The notes under the pieces are model-generated. The model worked only from the letters and a program-made list of their open reading frames with translations. It was not told the origin of the DNA and searched no databases. The position numbers and the translations under genes were made by a program. DNA of 64,000 nucleotides from Lanius collurio (taxonomy: Eukaryota > Chordata > Aves > Passeriformes > Laniidae). Where the stretch lies: the NCBI GenBank assembly GCA_020086605.1, contig JACBWW010000028.1, positions 5,710,397 to 5,774,396 on the forward strand, given 5' to 3'. Below, piece by piece: positions 1 to 10,668 of this stretch (position 1 is its first letter; the number at the start of each line of letters is the position of its first letter).

Positions 1-8
1 GGGGCTGT

Positions 9-75
9 CCCCCCTCCTTCCCTCACTCCCTCCTTCTCTCACTCCCTCCTTCCCTCTCCTCCTCCTCCTCCTCCC
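9..75. repeat. Pyrimidine-rich low-complexity tract at the promoter edge
   Basis: A nearly pure C/T strand made of repeated CTCCCTCCTTC-like units ends in a run of CTC trinucleotides. Such tracts are common next to CpG-island promoters. It may continue to the left of the window. Confidence 0.7.
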
Positions 76-79
76 GGCC

Positions 80-581
80 GCTGCCCGGTGGCAGGGCAGG
101 GGCGGAGGGCGGGGCGGCGGGAGCCGGGCCGCCGCCGGAGCGCTGCCTACACCGGCGGGGAGTGGCGGGGGGCGGCAGCCGAGAGGCGGCACCTGGGTCC
201 TTCCCCCGTCTCCATCACCCCCGGCTGCCGTGGAACGGCCGCGGCCGAGTGGAGCGCAGGGGTGAGGTGAGGAGAGGGGAGCAGAGAGGACGGGGCTTTG
301 TTGCCGCCGGCAGCGCTGTCCCCGGGGCGGCGGGAGAGGGGGCGCGGAGCCGAGCGCGGGGTGCCCCGCGGGGGTGCGGGAGGTGCGGGAGCCGCTGGAG
401 GCGCTTCCCCTGCCGAGGCGTCCCCGCGGGTGCCGGAGCGCGGCTGCCCGGGCGGAGGGGGACGCGGGCGACGGGCGGGAGCGGCGGCGGGGGGCGAGCC
501 CCGGCCCCGGCCCCCGTCAGCCCGCCCCGGGGAAGTGCTTTCTGCATGAAATCAGGGCTGAACGCGGGGGGTTTGCCGGGG
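80..581 (+). other. SNCAIP: Candidate non-coding exon 1 of SNCAIP (boundaries uncertain)
   Basis: Exon 2 has a clear acceptor directly before 38626, so at least one upstream non-coding exon must exist. Plausible donors in the CpG island are GTGAGG at 262, GTGAGC at 582 and a weaker GTAGGA at 772. The interval drawn runs from the GC-box area to the donor at 582. The open frames here are typical of GC-rich DNA that lacks stops and resemble no known protein. The true start site and donor cannot be decided from sequence alone. Confidence 0.3.
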
Positions 582-590
582 GTGAGCGCA

Positions 591-602
591 TACGTGATGT
601 CA
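591..602 (+). promoter_or_regulatory. CRE/E-box-like site
   Basis: The sequence TACGTGATGTCA combines an ACGTGA core with TGATGTCA, which is one base from the palindromic cAMP-response element. It lies inside the CpG island, nine bases past the candidate donor at 582. A single match of this length is weak evidence for function. Confidence 0.25.
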
Positions 603-760
603 GCCCTGCGAAGTGCCGCCGCGAAGCCCTTGTAGCGCAGTGTGAGCCGCTGACACTCGGAGCCGACGCAGATCTGCCGCTGCTCTGCTCGGAGCCGGGC
701 ATACCGGCGGGCACACAGCCGTCAGCACCCTCCTGTCCCGCCGGGCAAACCGAAATCTGG

Positions 761-3700
761 AAGAAAATCAAGTAGGAGTTGCATGTTTGTAACTGTGGGG
801 AAACAAATGCCAAGTTGTCTGGTAGAAATATGCTCCTAGGCTTATACTCGGTCAATCCAAAATCTTGTTTTTACGGCAGCAGGGATCAAATCTTTTTCAT
901 ACCCGCATCAAGTGAGCGTTTTACGTGAGCAAATGCAATTTATATGAAGAAGAGCTCGAGGATCAGATCGTGGTGGTACTGTATACAAACCAGCACCTAA
1001 ACAGGCTCAGTCTTCATTGCCAGTGTTATCACCTCCCAGCACTTTCAATGGTTGGCTTAAGGTCCCATCTCTTACAGAGATATTAGTCAGTCATAACTGC
1101 TCCTCAAAAAGTCACTCACCCCAAACCCCACCGAAAAACTGCTAGTGCCTGTGCTTGCATGGAAAATCTTAACATCTTAGCCTCGTTTTATATCCCAGCA
1201 ATCCAACAGCAAAAGGTAACTGAAAAAAAGTTTTTAAAACATTGTTCTGAAGCAGATCATTTGACTGTTGGACCCTTTTCCATTATTTAAATAGCTGAAG
1301 AAAGATATACGACCATAGAATTGGGAAAGCAAAATAATTTTGTATTTTGTGCAAATAGCACTGATCCTGCAGCCAGGAATTATGAGTTATGGGCATGCAT
1401 TTAAAACTTTTTGCAGTGTCCTGTAGCAGACTTTAATAGTGTCTTGCTCTTACTGAACTTAGGAGTTATGTGTACTCTATGTGCTTCCAGCAAGCCATAA
1501 AAAGCATGACCTGTTGCCTTACTACCACCCATAAACATGAGTTTCTTCACCCTAAAATCCTCTGCAAATAATTCATGGGTGAGCTCATGGTTGGTGAACT
1601 TGGTGAGCCACTTCTTTCTTCATACTGGTAAGCCTGCAAATATGCCTTATGCAATACTGGAGCCATATTTTGAAGATCTTGCAGGTAAGCTGACCAACTG
1701 TTTCCAAGAGCAGGATTGGGGGCTGCTCAAGAGGTAGCTCAAACACAGTGAGAAGCGCTTTTCATTGGAATAAAACAATTAGAATTTGACCTGTTCAGTT
1801 GTCAAGAAGACACTTGCCTCATCACTGTGCTTACAAAATTACAACTTTTCCTTCAGGTAGGCCTTGCACAGTTAGCCCAAGTATGAAAAGGCCTCTAGTG
1901 TAGGCTTCTTTTGTGAGGTGTGTTATGCTTAATTTCTGCATGTTTTCATGTGTCAAAGACTGACTTATGCAAACTGACCATTCTGTTTAACACCGTCACA
2001 GTGCCTTAAACTGGCAGTTCACTTATTTTTCGGATGTTTGTGATTTCTGGTCTGCGTCATTGACTCAGTTCGCTGCAGAAAGCATATGTATCACTTGTAT
2101 CTTGTTGAAAAAGTGTGTAAAACAGAACTACCTCAGAGGACTGGCCCAGTAAAGAGTTACCTCCAAATCTGAGGAGCCTGTAAAAAAAAAAAAAAAAACC
2201 TCCTTCTTCTTTGAGCAAGCAGTCTTGTGCAGGCTACTCAAAATGGGTTTAAGTGGCATTTTGGCATAAGTAGGTGGGCAGTCTTTCAGGTAAGGAAGTT
2301 CTGTAGAAGATAGTAACTTACATTAGCTAGAACCTGCTTGTTGTAATATTTTCTTTTCTAATCACAGCAACACAACAAGTAAGTATGTCATGAGCTCTTT
2401 GGGGCCAACTTCCGAGTTTACAAAGGGCTGCGTGTAAAATTAGACTGCTTGAACAAGGTGACTGAATGGTACCTTTGGTGATTCAGTCCCTTCATGGAGT
2501 GAATAAAGGGTAAGTAATTTTTTTCATAGTTGCAAAACCATGATCCCAAATATTACATATTTTGTAACTGGGCATCAGCAGAGCTTGAAAAACTGTGAAA
2601 TGTCCCTCTGCTTCCCAGTTGTCCGTTTTTTTGGGGAGCTGAAATCTCTTCCCATGTGGACTTCACAGGTGCAAGAAATCTTCATCCCACATACACACTT
2701 GAGGTGGAACACCAGCTGCATTGGCACAGCTCTCTTTCTCACAGTCCTCTTCCAGGATGTCTCAGACCTATACCTACTTCCACAGCAGCTCTGTCCTTGG
2801 AGGCTTGTCTGATTAGAAGCAGGAAGGGGCAAGTGTGACAGCCCTGCTGTGACCAGTTTAGCTTCTATACTCTGAAATGGAGACATGCAAGTAGCACTGC
2901 CTCCACGTGCAAGGAGATGCTGGCAAGATAGGGGGAGGCAGCCCTGTGGGGTAACTCATCTGTCGTGGACAGCAGCACAAAAGTCCTGTTGGCAGTGGTG
3001 CAGGAGTGATGGTGCTTGTGACGTTATCATGGAGTGGTAATGTTGTACCTCACAAGCACAAAGACCAGTACTTCCAGCAGCCTTTGAGGAATGCAGCAAG
3101 TTGTTTCCCTCATCTGGTGTTTAAATATGTAGGCTGACTAGATGAGGTGAGTAGCAGAGCTTTACTTGTACCCTTGACTGATTGTGTGAATGAAGCTCCA
3201 GAAGTAACTCATGAATCATGACCAAAGAGGGGAAGAGTAGGGAACAATTTTTTTTTTTTAATTTCAATTTTACTAGAATAAACCTGCATCTCTTTTCAGG
3301 TAGAATGTCAAGAGGAGAATATTTTCATCCTTCTTTATGCCGCTATGATGCCAAGTAAAATAAATAAAAGCTTATATTTTTCATGTGAAAGTCTGCAAGT
3401 AATCCATTTGCCAATGCCTTACTGTGTGTTGCTTAGCAAATACAGTGGTTTTTACAGTTGAAATGTATATGTTCATTGTCAAAATGAAAAATGTATTAGA
3501 AAAAGTTGAGAAACATTGGATTTTGGAAGGGCAAAAAGTAATTCTTTTCAACTCTTGTCAGAATAGGACCATAACTAAACTAAACTGAAGGAAATGGTAT
3601 TTGATAATTGGCAAGAGGACTTGGAGTAGCGTTGTGTCTGCTCTCCCTCTTTTTGTGGCAGATCTGTTGTTTCTCGAAGGAGCTAGAGAACATAGGCTTA

Positions 3701-4509
3701 CACGGAGCAGGTGCACAGTAAACACAAGGGAATTTCTCTTTAAATTCAAGTGTGGTTCTACAGTAGATTTATATGCACAGTGGAACCATTGGGCACAAGA
3801 AAATAGAACATATGCATCAGATACTTTATTGATTTGAATCCCTAAGAGAGTGTTAAACTGAAGGGGAAAATAATTAATTGATTTTTGTGGTAGAAATGTT
3901 GTCTGCTGTTTACCTGTCTAAGGTGGAACTATGATTTCATCTTCTGCAATAAAGCTTCAAGTGATTCTGAGATCTGAAGGTCTTAGAGGTATCAAAGAAA
4001 AGTACAATTCAGCCATCACAGTTTGGCTATTGGGGCAATCCTTCATTAGATATGTTTTCTTGTATGTTAAGAAGTGTTTACAGAAGCTTATTTTGAATAT
4101 GAATAAGATTGACTTGCACTTTATAAAGAACTGTGAAGCAGCACTTGAAAGTGTACTTTTTCTGGTTAAAACACAGCATTCGTTTTGTGAGGTTTGCTGT
4201 AAGCATTTCCTTTTTGGTTCAATTTCCTCCTCAGTTCTTGTTTGCTGTCAAACTGCTGGCATTATATTTGTTTATACCAGAGAAAAAAGCATTGTCTGTC
4301 TTATCTTTTAAACTCAATACAGTTTGCTACATGACCTCTTCTTATTCCTCCCCCCCCATCTGTTTTGTTGTTACTGTATCAATCTGGAGCTTTCCATTCA
4401 AAATGAAATTCTGATCAGGAACTTAGCACTTCCCTTCAATCCCCCACCTCTTTTAACCAACTTGTTTATATCTGTGAGTAAAAATCAGGCTGTGCTACAT
4501 AGCCTTGTT
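761..4509. other. Start of intron 1, no gene recognised
   Basis: This is AT-rich unique-looking sequence with a 17-base A run at 2182-2198. Short open frames occur on both strands, but none has a recognisable domain or splice context. Alternative 5' exons are possible and cannot be excluded. Confidence 0.6.
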
Positions 4510-4668
4510 GGAACAGGCAGCCCAGAGAGGTTGTGAAGTCTCCTTCCTGGACCAGCCTGGACATGATCCTGTGCAGCCTGCTCTGGGTGAGCCTGCTTTA
4601 TCAGGGGGATTGGATTCAATGATCTTCAGAGGTCCCTTCCAAACCTAGCCATTCTGTGAATCTGTGAT
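4510..4668 (+). mobile_element. CR1 LINE 3' end, sense
   Basis: It begins with the CR1 3'-region phrase for 'cagcccagagaggttgtg'. It runs through the 'gggggattggattcaatgatcttcagaggtcccttccaa' block, here lightly mutated, and ends with the CATTCTGTGAATCTGTGA tail. It is severely 5' truncated, as most CR1 copies are, and non-coding. Confidence 0.9.
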
Positions 4669-5404
4669 GTGCATGACAGGGGCATGCATGTGATTGTGAT
4701 TTGGAGCTGTAGTGCTCTGCATGTTATTTCATCCATGTAGTTCTTTTGCAGGATCTCGCTATACTACCTGGCTTTTTTTTTTAGAATTAGGAAATACCTT
4801 TTACTGCTTATATGTGCACGTACATACCTCATGTTCTCTTTTACTAAAATTTCGATGTAAATATTCTGCCTTTTGTATGCTATGCTGTCAGTTCTGGTTG
4901 AGTCACAGTAGTAGATTTATGAAGATCCCAAGATCTGCTTTTGAATGGGCTCAAGATTTTAAATACTGAAGTTGTCAGCTTGTTGAGACACTTACTTGGA
5001 TATTTGTAAAAGCTGTCTCCGAGATGCTTTTAAAAGCAAACCAAAAAAAAAAGCACCAAACAAAATGAAGCAAAATATATCTGGGAAATGTACCCCACAC
5101 AGAAGCAGAAGAGTGCTAGTAAGGTAGATAAGCTGTGTCATATTCCCTGACCCACATTCTACTGTGTTGAGTGTACTCATTTCTCCTCTTGTTACATGGG
5201 AAAGAGTGTTAAGGTATGTGTCCAAATTATGTTAATTTCTAGGATATTACCATTTTGCAAACTCATATGCTGAACTCTGGATAAAGCACAATATTTGTGC
5301 TTGTTGCTAGGACATGGACAAAAACTTATCTTGAGTTACAGGATGGAATCACCAGGAAAGTAAGTTATGCTTACATCATTAATTATTAGCTTTTTGTTAT
5401 CATT

Positions 5405-6240
5405 GAAACTCTGACAAGCTTGGTGCTGTGACCATTTGCCTGGGTGAAGAACCTCTGCCCTCTGTGTGAAGAAGAGCCTTTTCCTAATATCCAGTCTAAA
5501 CTTCCCCGGACACAAATTCAGGCCATTTTTTAGGGTCCTGTCACCAGAGAGATCAGATCAGTGCCTGCTCCTCCTCTTCCCCTCACAAGGAAGCTGTAAC
5601 TGCAGTGAGGTCTCCCCTCAGTCTCCTCCAGGCTGAACAGACCAAGTGCCCTCAGCCACTCCTCACACGGCTTCCCCTCAGGGCCCTTCCCCATCCCCGT
5701 GCCCTCCTTTGGACACTCTCTAACAGCTCAATGGCTTTTCTGTGCTCTGGCACCCAGACCTGCCCCCAGCACTCGAGGTGAGGCCGCCCCAGTGCAGAGC
5801 AGAGCGGGACAATCCCCTCCCTTGCCCGGCTGGTGATGCTGGGCCTGAGGCATCCCAGGAGGTGGGGTATTGTTCTTTAGTTGACAGGAACTGAGAACAG
5901 TGCTCATGTTGGTACCAAACTGACATTTATAAGGTAAAAGAATTCTTCCCAGGATATGGTTGGGCCTTTTGTCTCTCAGGGCATAGTGTTGACTGACAGT
6001 CAACTTGCTATTGATCAGAACCATCAGATCCTGTTCCATGGGACCTCTTATTCCTTTTCCAGCCTTTCAGTCTGTCTTTACATCCAGGGTTGCCCTGTCC
6101 TGTGTGCAGAATCTAGCTCTTGCCCTTGTTAAACTTCATATGGTTGGTGCTTGCCTAGACCTCTAATTTGTCAAGGTGTCTGCAGGGCATCCCTTCAAGG
6201 GAGGCAGTGGCTCCCCCTAGGTTAGTGGAATTTGCTGGAA
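5405..6240 (-). mobile_element. CR1 LINE fragment, antisense
   Basis: Reading rightward, it shows the reverse complement of the CR1 3' region: the 'ggtgctgtgaccatttgcctgggtgaagaacct' block, the 'ctcctccaggctgaacagaccaag' block, then the GCAGAGCAGAGCGGGACAAT block near 5796 and 'cttgcccttgttaaacttcatatggttggt' near 6118. The reverse-transcriptase 3' part is present but broken by stops and indels. The extreme 3' tail is missing or decayed at the left edge. Confidence 0.88.
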
Positions 6241-9200
6241 CAGCACTGCCTCGTGACTGGAGGTTTTGCTGTGTTTGAGTGCTGAGCTGCTCAGGTCCAG
6301 ACCACTAATTGGAGTACAACTGTGCACGTGCTCAGGGTGTCCACAAAGAGACAGGCACTAGCACAGAATGTTTATCCCTGCACCCAAAACTTTTATGTGT
6401 TTCACTAGCTTGCTTCTTCGCATGGTAAATTAGCCTGTATGTAATCCTTGCTGCTGTGGTCCAATCCCTACCAGATCTTTAATTCTCTGAGTCAACACTA
6501 GCTCTTGTGTGTCTTTATACTCTCCTGGTAAGGCAGCAAAGTGTGCTGAATAACTGCATTCCTCCTTAACTTGTCTTCTGGTTGTGATTTAGCAAAATGC
6601 ACACAAAATCTCCCCAGCGTGAATCATTCATTATGTGATCAGTATAAGAACATGTGTGGATCCCTTTGGTTGCTTGCTGGACAAGTGGTAGTAAGCCATC
6701 CTTTAGAGGATGTAGTGTTTGTCATGGTTTGTAGTTTGTAGCCAGTAGAGGATGTAGTGTTGCTGCCATGCAGCAAACGACTGTTTAAGGAGAGGAGGTC
6801 CTGAATTTGAAGGACTCTGTAAGCTCTGGCTTTCTGCATCACATCTGCTTTGATAGCAGCACTAATAGATAAAGGCATTGTTGGTGTCTTGATGTTTTTT
6901 TGAGATGACTGGCCTTGAACCAGTAGGTAACTAATACACCTGCTTAGGATAAGGATTCCGAATCCAGCATTGGTACTGAGCTGGTATGGAGAGGAGTAAG
7001 TGCTGTTTACATGCCACATGGTTATCCCCAGCGGCCTGTAGAGTGTACAGTGTCTCTTCATCAGACAGTAAAGCTGGGTGGACTGCTGTACTTCAAGGTT
7101 CAGGTTAATCTGGCCTGGCTCTGAATCCCCACAGGAAAGGCCAACTAACACGTTACAGGAGTACAGAGGAAGTCCTCCTGTACAAAGGAGCCAGGTTGTG
7201 TAGAGGGAAGAATTAGCACAGCTAATGGAATTTAACAAAATGGACACTCTCTCCAGCGTATGCTCCTCATCAGTTCCCATATGCTTTACAGTATGCTTCC
7301 AGGCTTTGCTTTTTGCAAATGGGGTTTTTGGATGAACATATCTACAGTAGCACTATTTCTGGATGTGTCTACACTGCAGTCAAGTAGTGTGATTGTAGGA
7401 CATGCAGACAGCTCTGTAATTGCTTTGATCTGTATGTGATGTGAAGACATGCCAGCCTAGACTTAAGAGAGGGCTTTCCAAGCCTTCTGGACAGATTATT
7501 AAACCATGCTGAAGCCTGCTTTCATCTGTCTCCACTGCTATTTTTAACTGTCCTCTCTAGATTTGCACTGTACTGGATACGCCTACACGTGCTGACATAG
7601 AATCACAAATGCAATACCCACTTCATGCCTCCTGCAAAACTGTTGGTAGATGCTCTGCATCTGGGCGTGTTTTCCTTCTGCCTTGTACTGAGGTAGTCTG
7701 CTTTTCCACGGAGTTTGACTGTTTCACTATTTAGTTCCCCTCTGTAAGGAATTATAGAAAGGGCACTGGAGTGTCAGAGAGACTTCTGGCAAATGTCTAC
7801 TCCAAAAATTAATTTTATAGTCCCTTTTCCAAATTTGGTAAGTTTAGCCCTAAAGAACTATCATATCCAGACCATAAATTTTTGCAAATGTTAAAATCCA
7901 GATGAGAGACCAGGTTAAAAGAGCAATGTTAAAAAGTGAGCATTTTAAAATGTTGTGTTCACTCTAGATTACAATTATAGGTGAAAAAAAAGTGAAATTT
8001 CATGAATGATATGAAATACCAGCAATAACAGTAAGGTCACAGTAATATATAAAACAGAATCCAACTCTGTGTAAAGGATTTGAAATTATTTTTAAGAGAA
8101 GGAATGTTTATATTTTTTTGTACATTTCAAGGAAGATCCCAGCACTGCTAAGAGTTTCTTATTTTGTTTTGTAGGAGGTTTTTGTGTTGGTTGGGGATTT
8201 GTTGTTTTTTTTTTTTTTTTTTTTTTTTTAATTTCTGTAATAAGGGTTATTTTTGGTTTGTCAACTTAATTGTTAAGCTACTCCATGTGCTTGTCAATGA
8301 AGTCAGTGAACCTTCTTATTAAGGTAATAAATTGTATGTCAAGTTTGACAACAAGTATACTCCTCATCAGATTGTAGTAATTTTTTTTTTCAGAAATTTA
8401 CTTTTCTTTCCTCATCCTAAACCATCCAACCAACAAAACAAAACAAAAACAACAACAACAACAAAACCCTGCAGAAAACAGTAAAACTGATCTGTATCTG
8501 AGGATACAGTCTGAAAAGATCTGTCAAGTATTCTTTCACTGTGCAATTTTCATGCTGTTTAACAAACACAAGGGAGAAGACATGGTTTAAAAGTAAGGAC
8601 ATAAAAGGATTAATTAGTGCAACTTTTTTTCATGCCACAGAAATATTTCGCATAAAAGCAAGTACTGTCAGACAAAGAAGAATACGAAATAGACTTTAAC
8701 AAAGCATATGTTACTGTGACATGAGATAGGCTGTAGAGGAGTAAGGTGAATCTGAGCTTTTCAGCCTGGTGGAATGCTACAGCTTATTTGTCTGCCAAGA
8801 AAATATTTTGTTTCTAGATAAATGATTAAACTGAAATAAATAAAATATTGTCTCATCTTTCATCAAACAATTCTTTAAAAGAAGTATTCATTACTCCAGT
8901 TGCTGACACCTTTCTGAGGAAAAAGACCAGCCTTAGTTCACTGGGTACTGTGCAAAAATGCAATCTAAGCCTAGTTTCAGCCACACGTGATTTTGAATAA
9001 ATTATCTAATTCTTTTCCCCTATAAAATGAGAAGAAAATACTCTAAGGAGCTGCAGATTGACAGTAACAACATCTTTTTGTAATGTGGTGCTCAAATAGT
9101 GCCTAATGTTTCTGTTATGTTCAACATTCTTTATGTTGAACTGCTCCAACACCTTCAAACTCTGAGGCTCAGAGTATCTGCCATGGTGTACTTAGTCCTC

Positions 9201-9604
9201 CTCAGACCTCTTGGTAATCTTGCATAATGCTGGGGGTGTTGTGTAGTGCCACCAGGCTGTTTTCTACCCAGATAGTTCATTGTGTCCTAGAAGTGGAGAA
9301 TTCTGTCTTCTTCTGTTTGGGGCTCCTTGGAAAAAAAACCCAACCAAACATAAGTGGAGATTCCATGAGTAGTTAAGATATCTGTGATGGTTACAAAGTA
9401 AGGTGTTCCTAAATTAAAAAAAACCTGAGAGCCACTTCATGATGTCCTTGCTCTTGTGCTTTAAACTCACTTTCAGGGGACTATTCCACCTGTCCCCACC
9501 ACTAAGGGAAGGCTTTATCTCTCTATGTTCAGTGTATGCCTTTGGCTCATTTGCTAATGAAGCTGGAAAGCGCCTAGAAATTAGCGTAAAGAAACAGTCT
9601 TTAC
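6241..9604. other. Intron 1 segment, no supported gene
   Basis: Mostly AT-rich unique sequence. A 213-codon open frame lies on the minus strand at 6639-7280, with an in-frame 42-bp duplication but no recognisable homology. It is not called as a gene. A 25-base T run occurs at 8205-8229 and an AAC/AAAC low-complexity patch at 8428-8467. Confidence 0.55.
8205..8229. repeat. Poly(T) run
   Basis: Twenty-five consecutive T residues. On the minus strand this is a poly(A) run, but no retrotransposed body is recognised on either side. Confidence 0.9.
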
Positions 9605-10467
9605 AGAATGCTTTGGGTTGGAAGAAACCTTATATAGCATCTAGTTTCAGCTTCTCTGCCATGGACAGGGACACCTTCCACTAGACCAGGTTGCTCAGAG
9701 CCGCATCCAACCTGGCCCTGAACACTTCCAGAGATGGGACTTCCACCACTTCTCTGGGCAACCTATTTCAGTGTCTCACCAACCCCACCATAAAGGATAT
9801 CTTCCTAATACCCAAAATAAACTGCCTGGTTTTCAGTTTAAAACCACTGCCCCTTGTTTTATTTCTAGAAGGTATTGTATAAAATGCCTCTCCATCTTTG
9901 TCATAGGCCTTCTTCAGGTACTGAAGGCCACAATGAGGTCTCCTCAGAGCCTTCTCTTCTTCTAGCTCAACAATCCCAGTTCTCTTAGGAAACATGTTCT
10001 GTCCCTTTTATCATCTTTGTGACCCCCGTCTGGGCTTTATCCATCAGGTTCATGTCTTTCCTGAACTGGGGACGCCAGAGCTGGATGCTGCAGTGGGGTC
10101 TCACTGAGCAGAGGGGCAGAATCCCCTCCCTGGCGCTGCTGCCCCCACTGCTTTGGGTGCAGCCCAGGACACATTTGGCTTTCTGGGCTGTGAGTGTACA
10201 TGACTGGGTCATATCCAGTCTCTCATCCACCAGCACCCCCAAGTCTTTCTCCTTGGGGCTGCTTTCAATCCCTTCATCCCCCAGCCTGGATTGATTATGG
10301 GGATTGCCCTGACCCAGGTGCAGCACCTTGCACTTGCCCTTGTTAAACCTCCTCTTGAGCCCATGTGCCCTCATTTCAAGCCTGTCCAGGTCCCTTTGGA
10401 TGGCATCTGATCCTTCAGGATTTGAACTGCAGTACTCGGCTTGATGTCATCAGAAGCCTTGCTGAGG
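9605..10467 (-). mobile_element. CR1 LINE 3' part, antisense
   Basis: The left edge carries the antisense 3' end (TTGGGTTGGAAGAAACCTTA near 9613). It is followed by the GGACAGGGACACCTTCCACT block near 9664 and reverse-complement coding sequence for the C-terminal part of the CR1 reverse transcriptase. Minus-strand frames between 9985 and 10374 read like CR1 ORF2 (for example [20 protein letters not shown]). Stops and frame changes show that it is inactive. The 5' truncation falls at about 10467, where a sense CR1 starts. Confidence 0.92.
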
Positions 10468-10668
10468 AAACACTTTATCACGGTGACCTAACACAGGCAC
10501 AAGTTTCTCAGAGAAGTGGTGGAGTCTCCATTCTTGGAGATACTCAAAAGCCACATGGATGCAGCCCTGGGTAACAGGACTCTAGCTGATGTTGCATGAG
10601 CAGGGGGGTTGGACTAAATGACCTCCGGAAATCCTTTCCAACCTCAGCTGTTTTTTGATTCTGTGAAA
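10468..10668 (+). mobile_element. CR1 LINE 3' end, sense
   Basis: The CR1 3' untranslated region starts near 'caagtttctcagagaagtggtggagtctcc' (about 10500) and ends with 'gttggactaaatgacctccgg' and a TTTTTTGATTCTGTGAAAC tail. It abuts the antisense copy on its left, giving a head-to-head pair. Confidence 0.88.

Larger units (their letters stand above)
1..760 (+). promoter_or_regulatory. SNCAIP: CpG island, probable SNCAIP promoter and first exon region
   Basis: This stretch is extremely rich in G+C and CpG, unlike the AT-rich DNA that follows, and changes to ordinary intron-like sequence near 760. No TATA box is evident. GC-box (Sp1-type) matches cluster at about 101-120, and a CRE/E-box-like site lies at 591-602. 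Sitting upstream of the first coding exon of SNCAIP on the same strand, with no other gene between, it is the natural candidate for that gene's CpG-island promoter. This assignment rests on position and composition; no transcript start can be read from the sequence. It could instead serve an unannotated non-coding RNA. Confidence 0.7.

Noticed and set aside
162..775. Open frames of 110-157 codons in the CpG island on both strands
   Set aside because: They are Gly/Ala/Arg/Pro-rich products of GC-rich DNA that lacks stop codons, overlap each other in several frames and resemble no known protein.
8205..8229. Poly(A) tail of a processed pseudogene on the minus strand
   Set aside because: No recognisable mRNA-derived body or flanking duplication lies beside it.
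10019..10294. Plus-strand frames inside antisense CR1 copies (also 24907-25311, 41045-41407 and 51124-51448)
   Set aside because: They are complements of CR1 or LTR sequence and not host genes.
9605..10668. A single CR1 insertion with 5' inversion (twin priming)
   Set aside because: Both halves carry their own 3' end sequence, which a single inverted insertion would not give.
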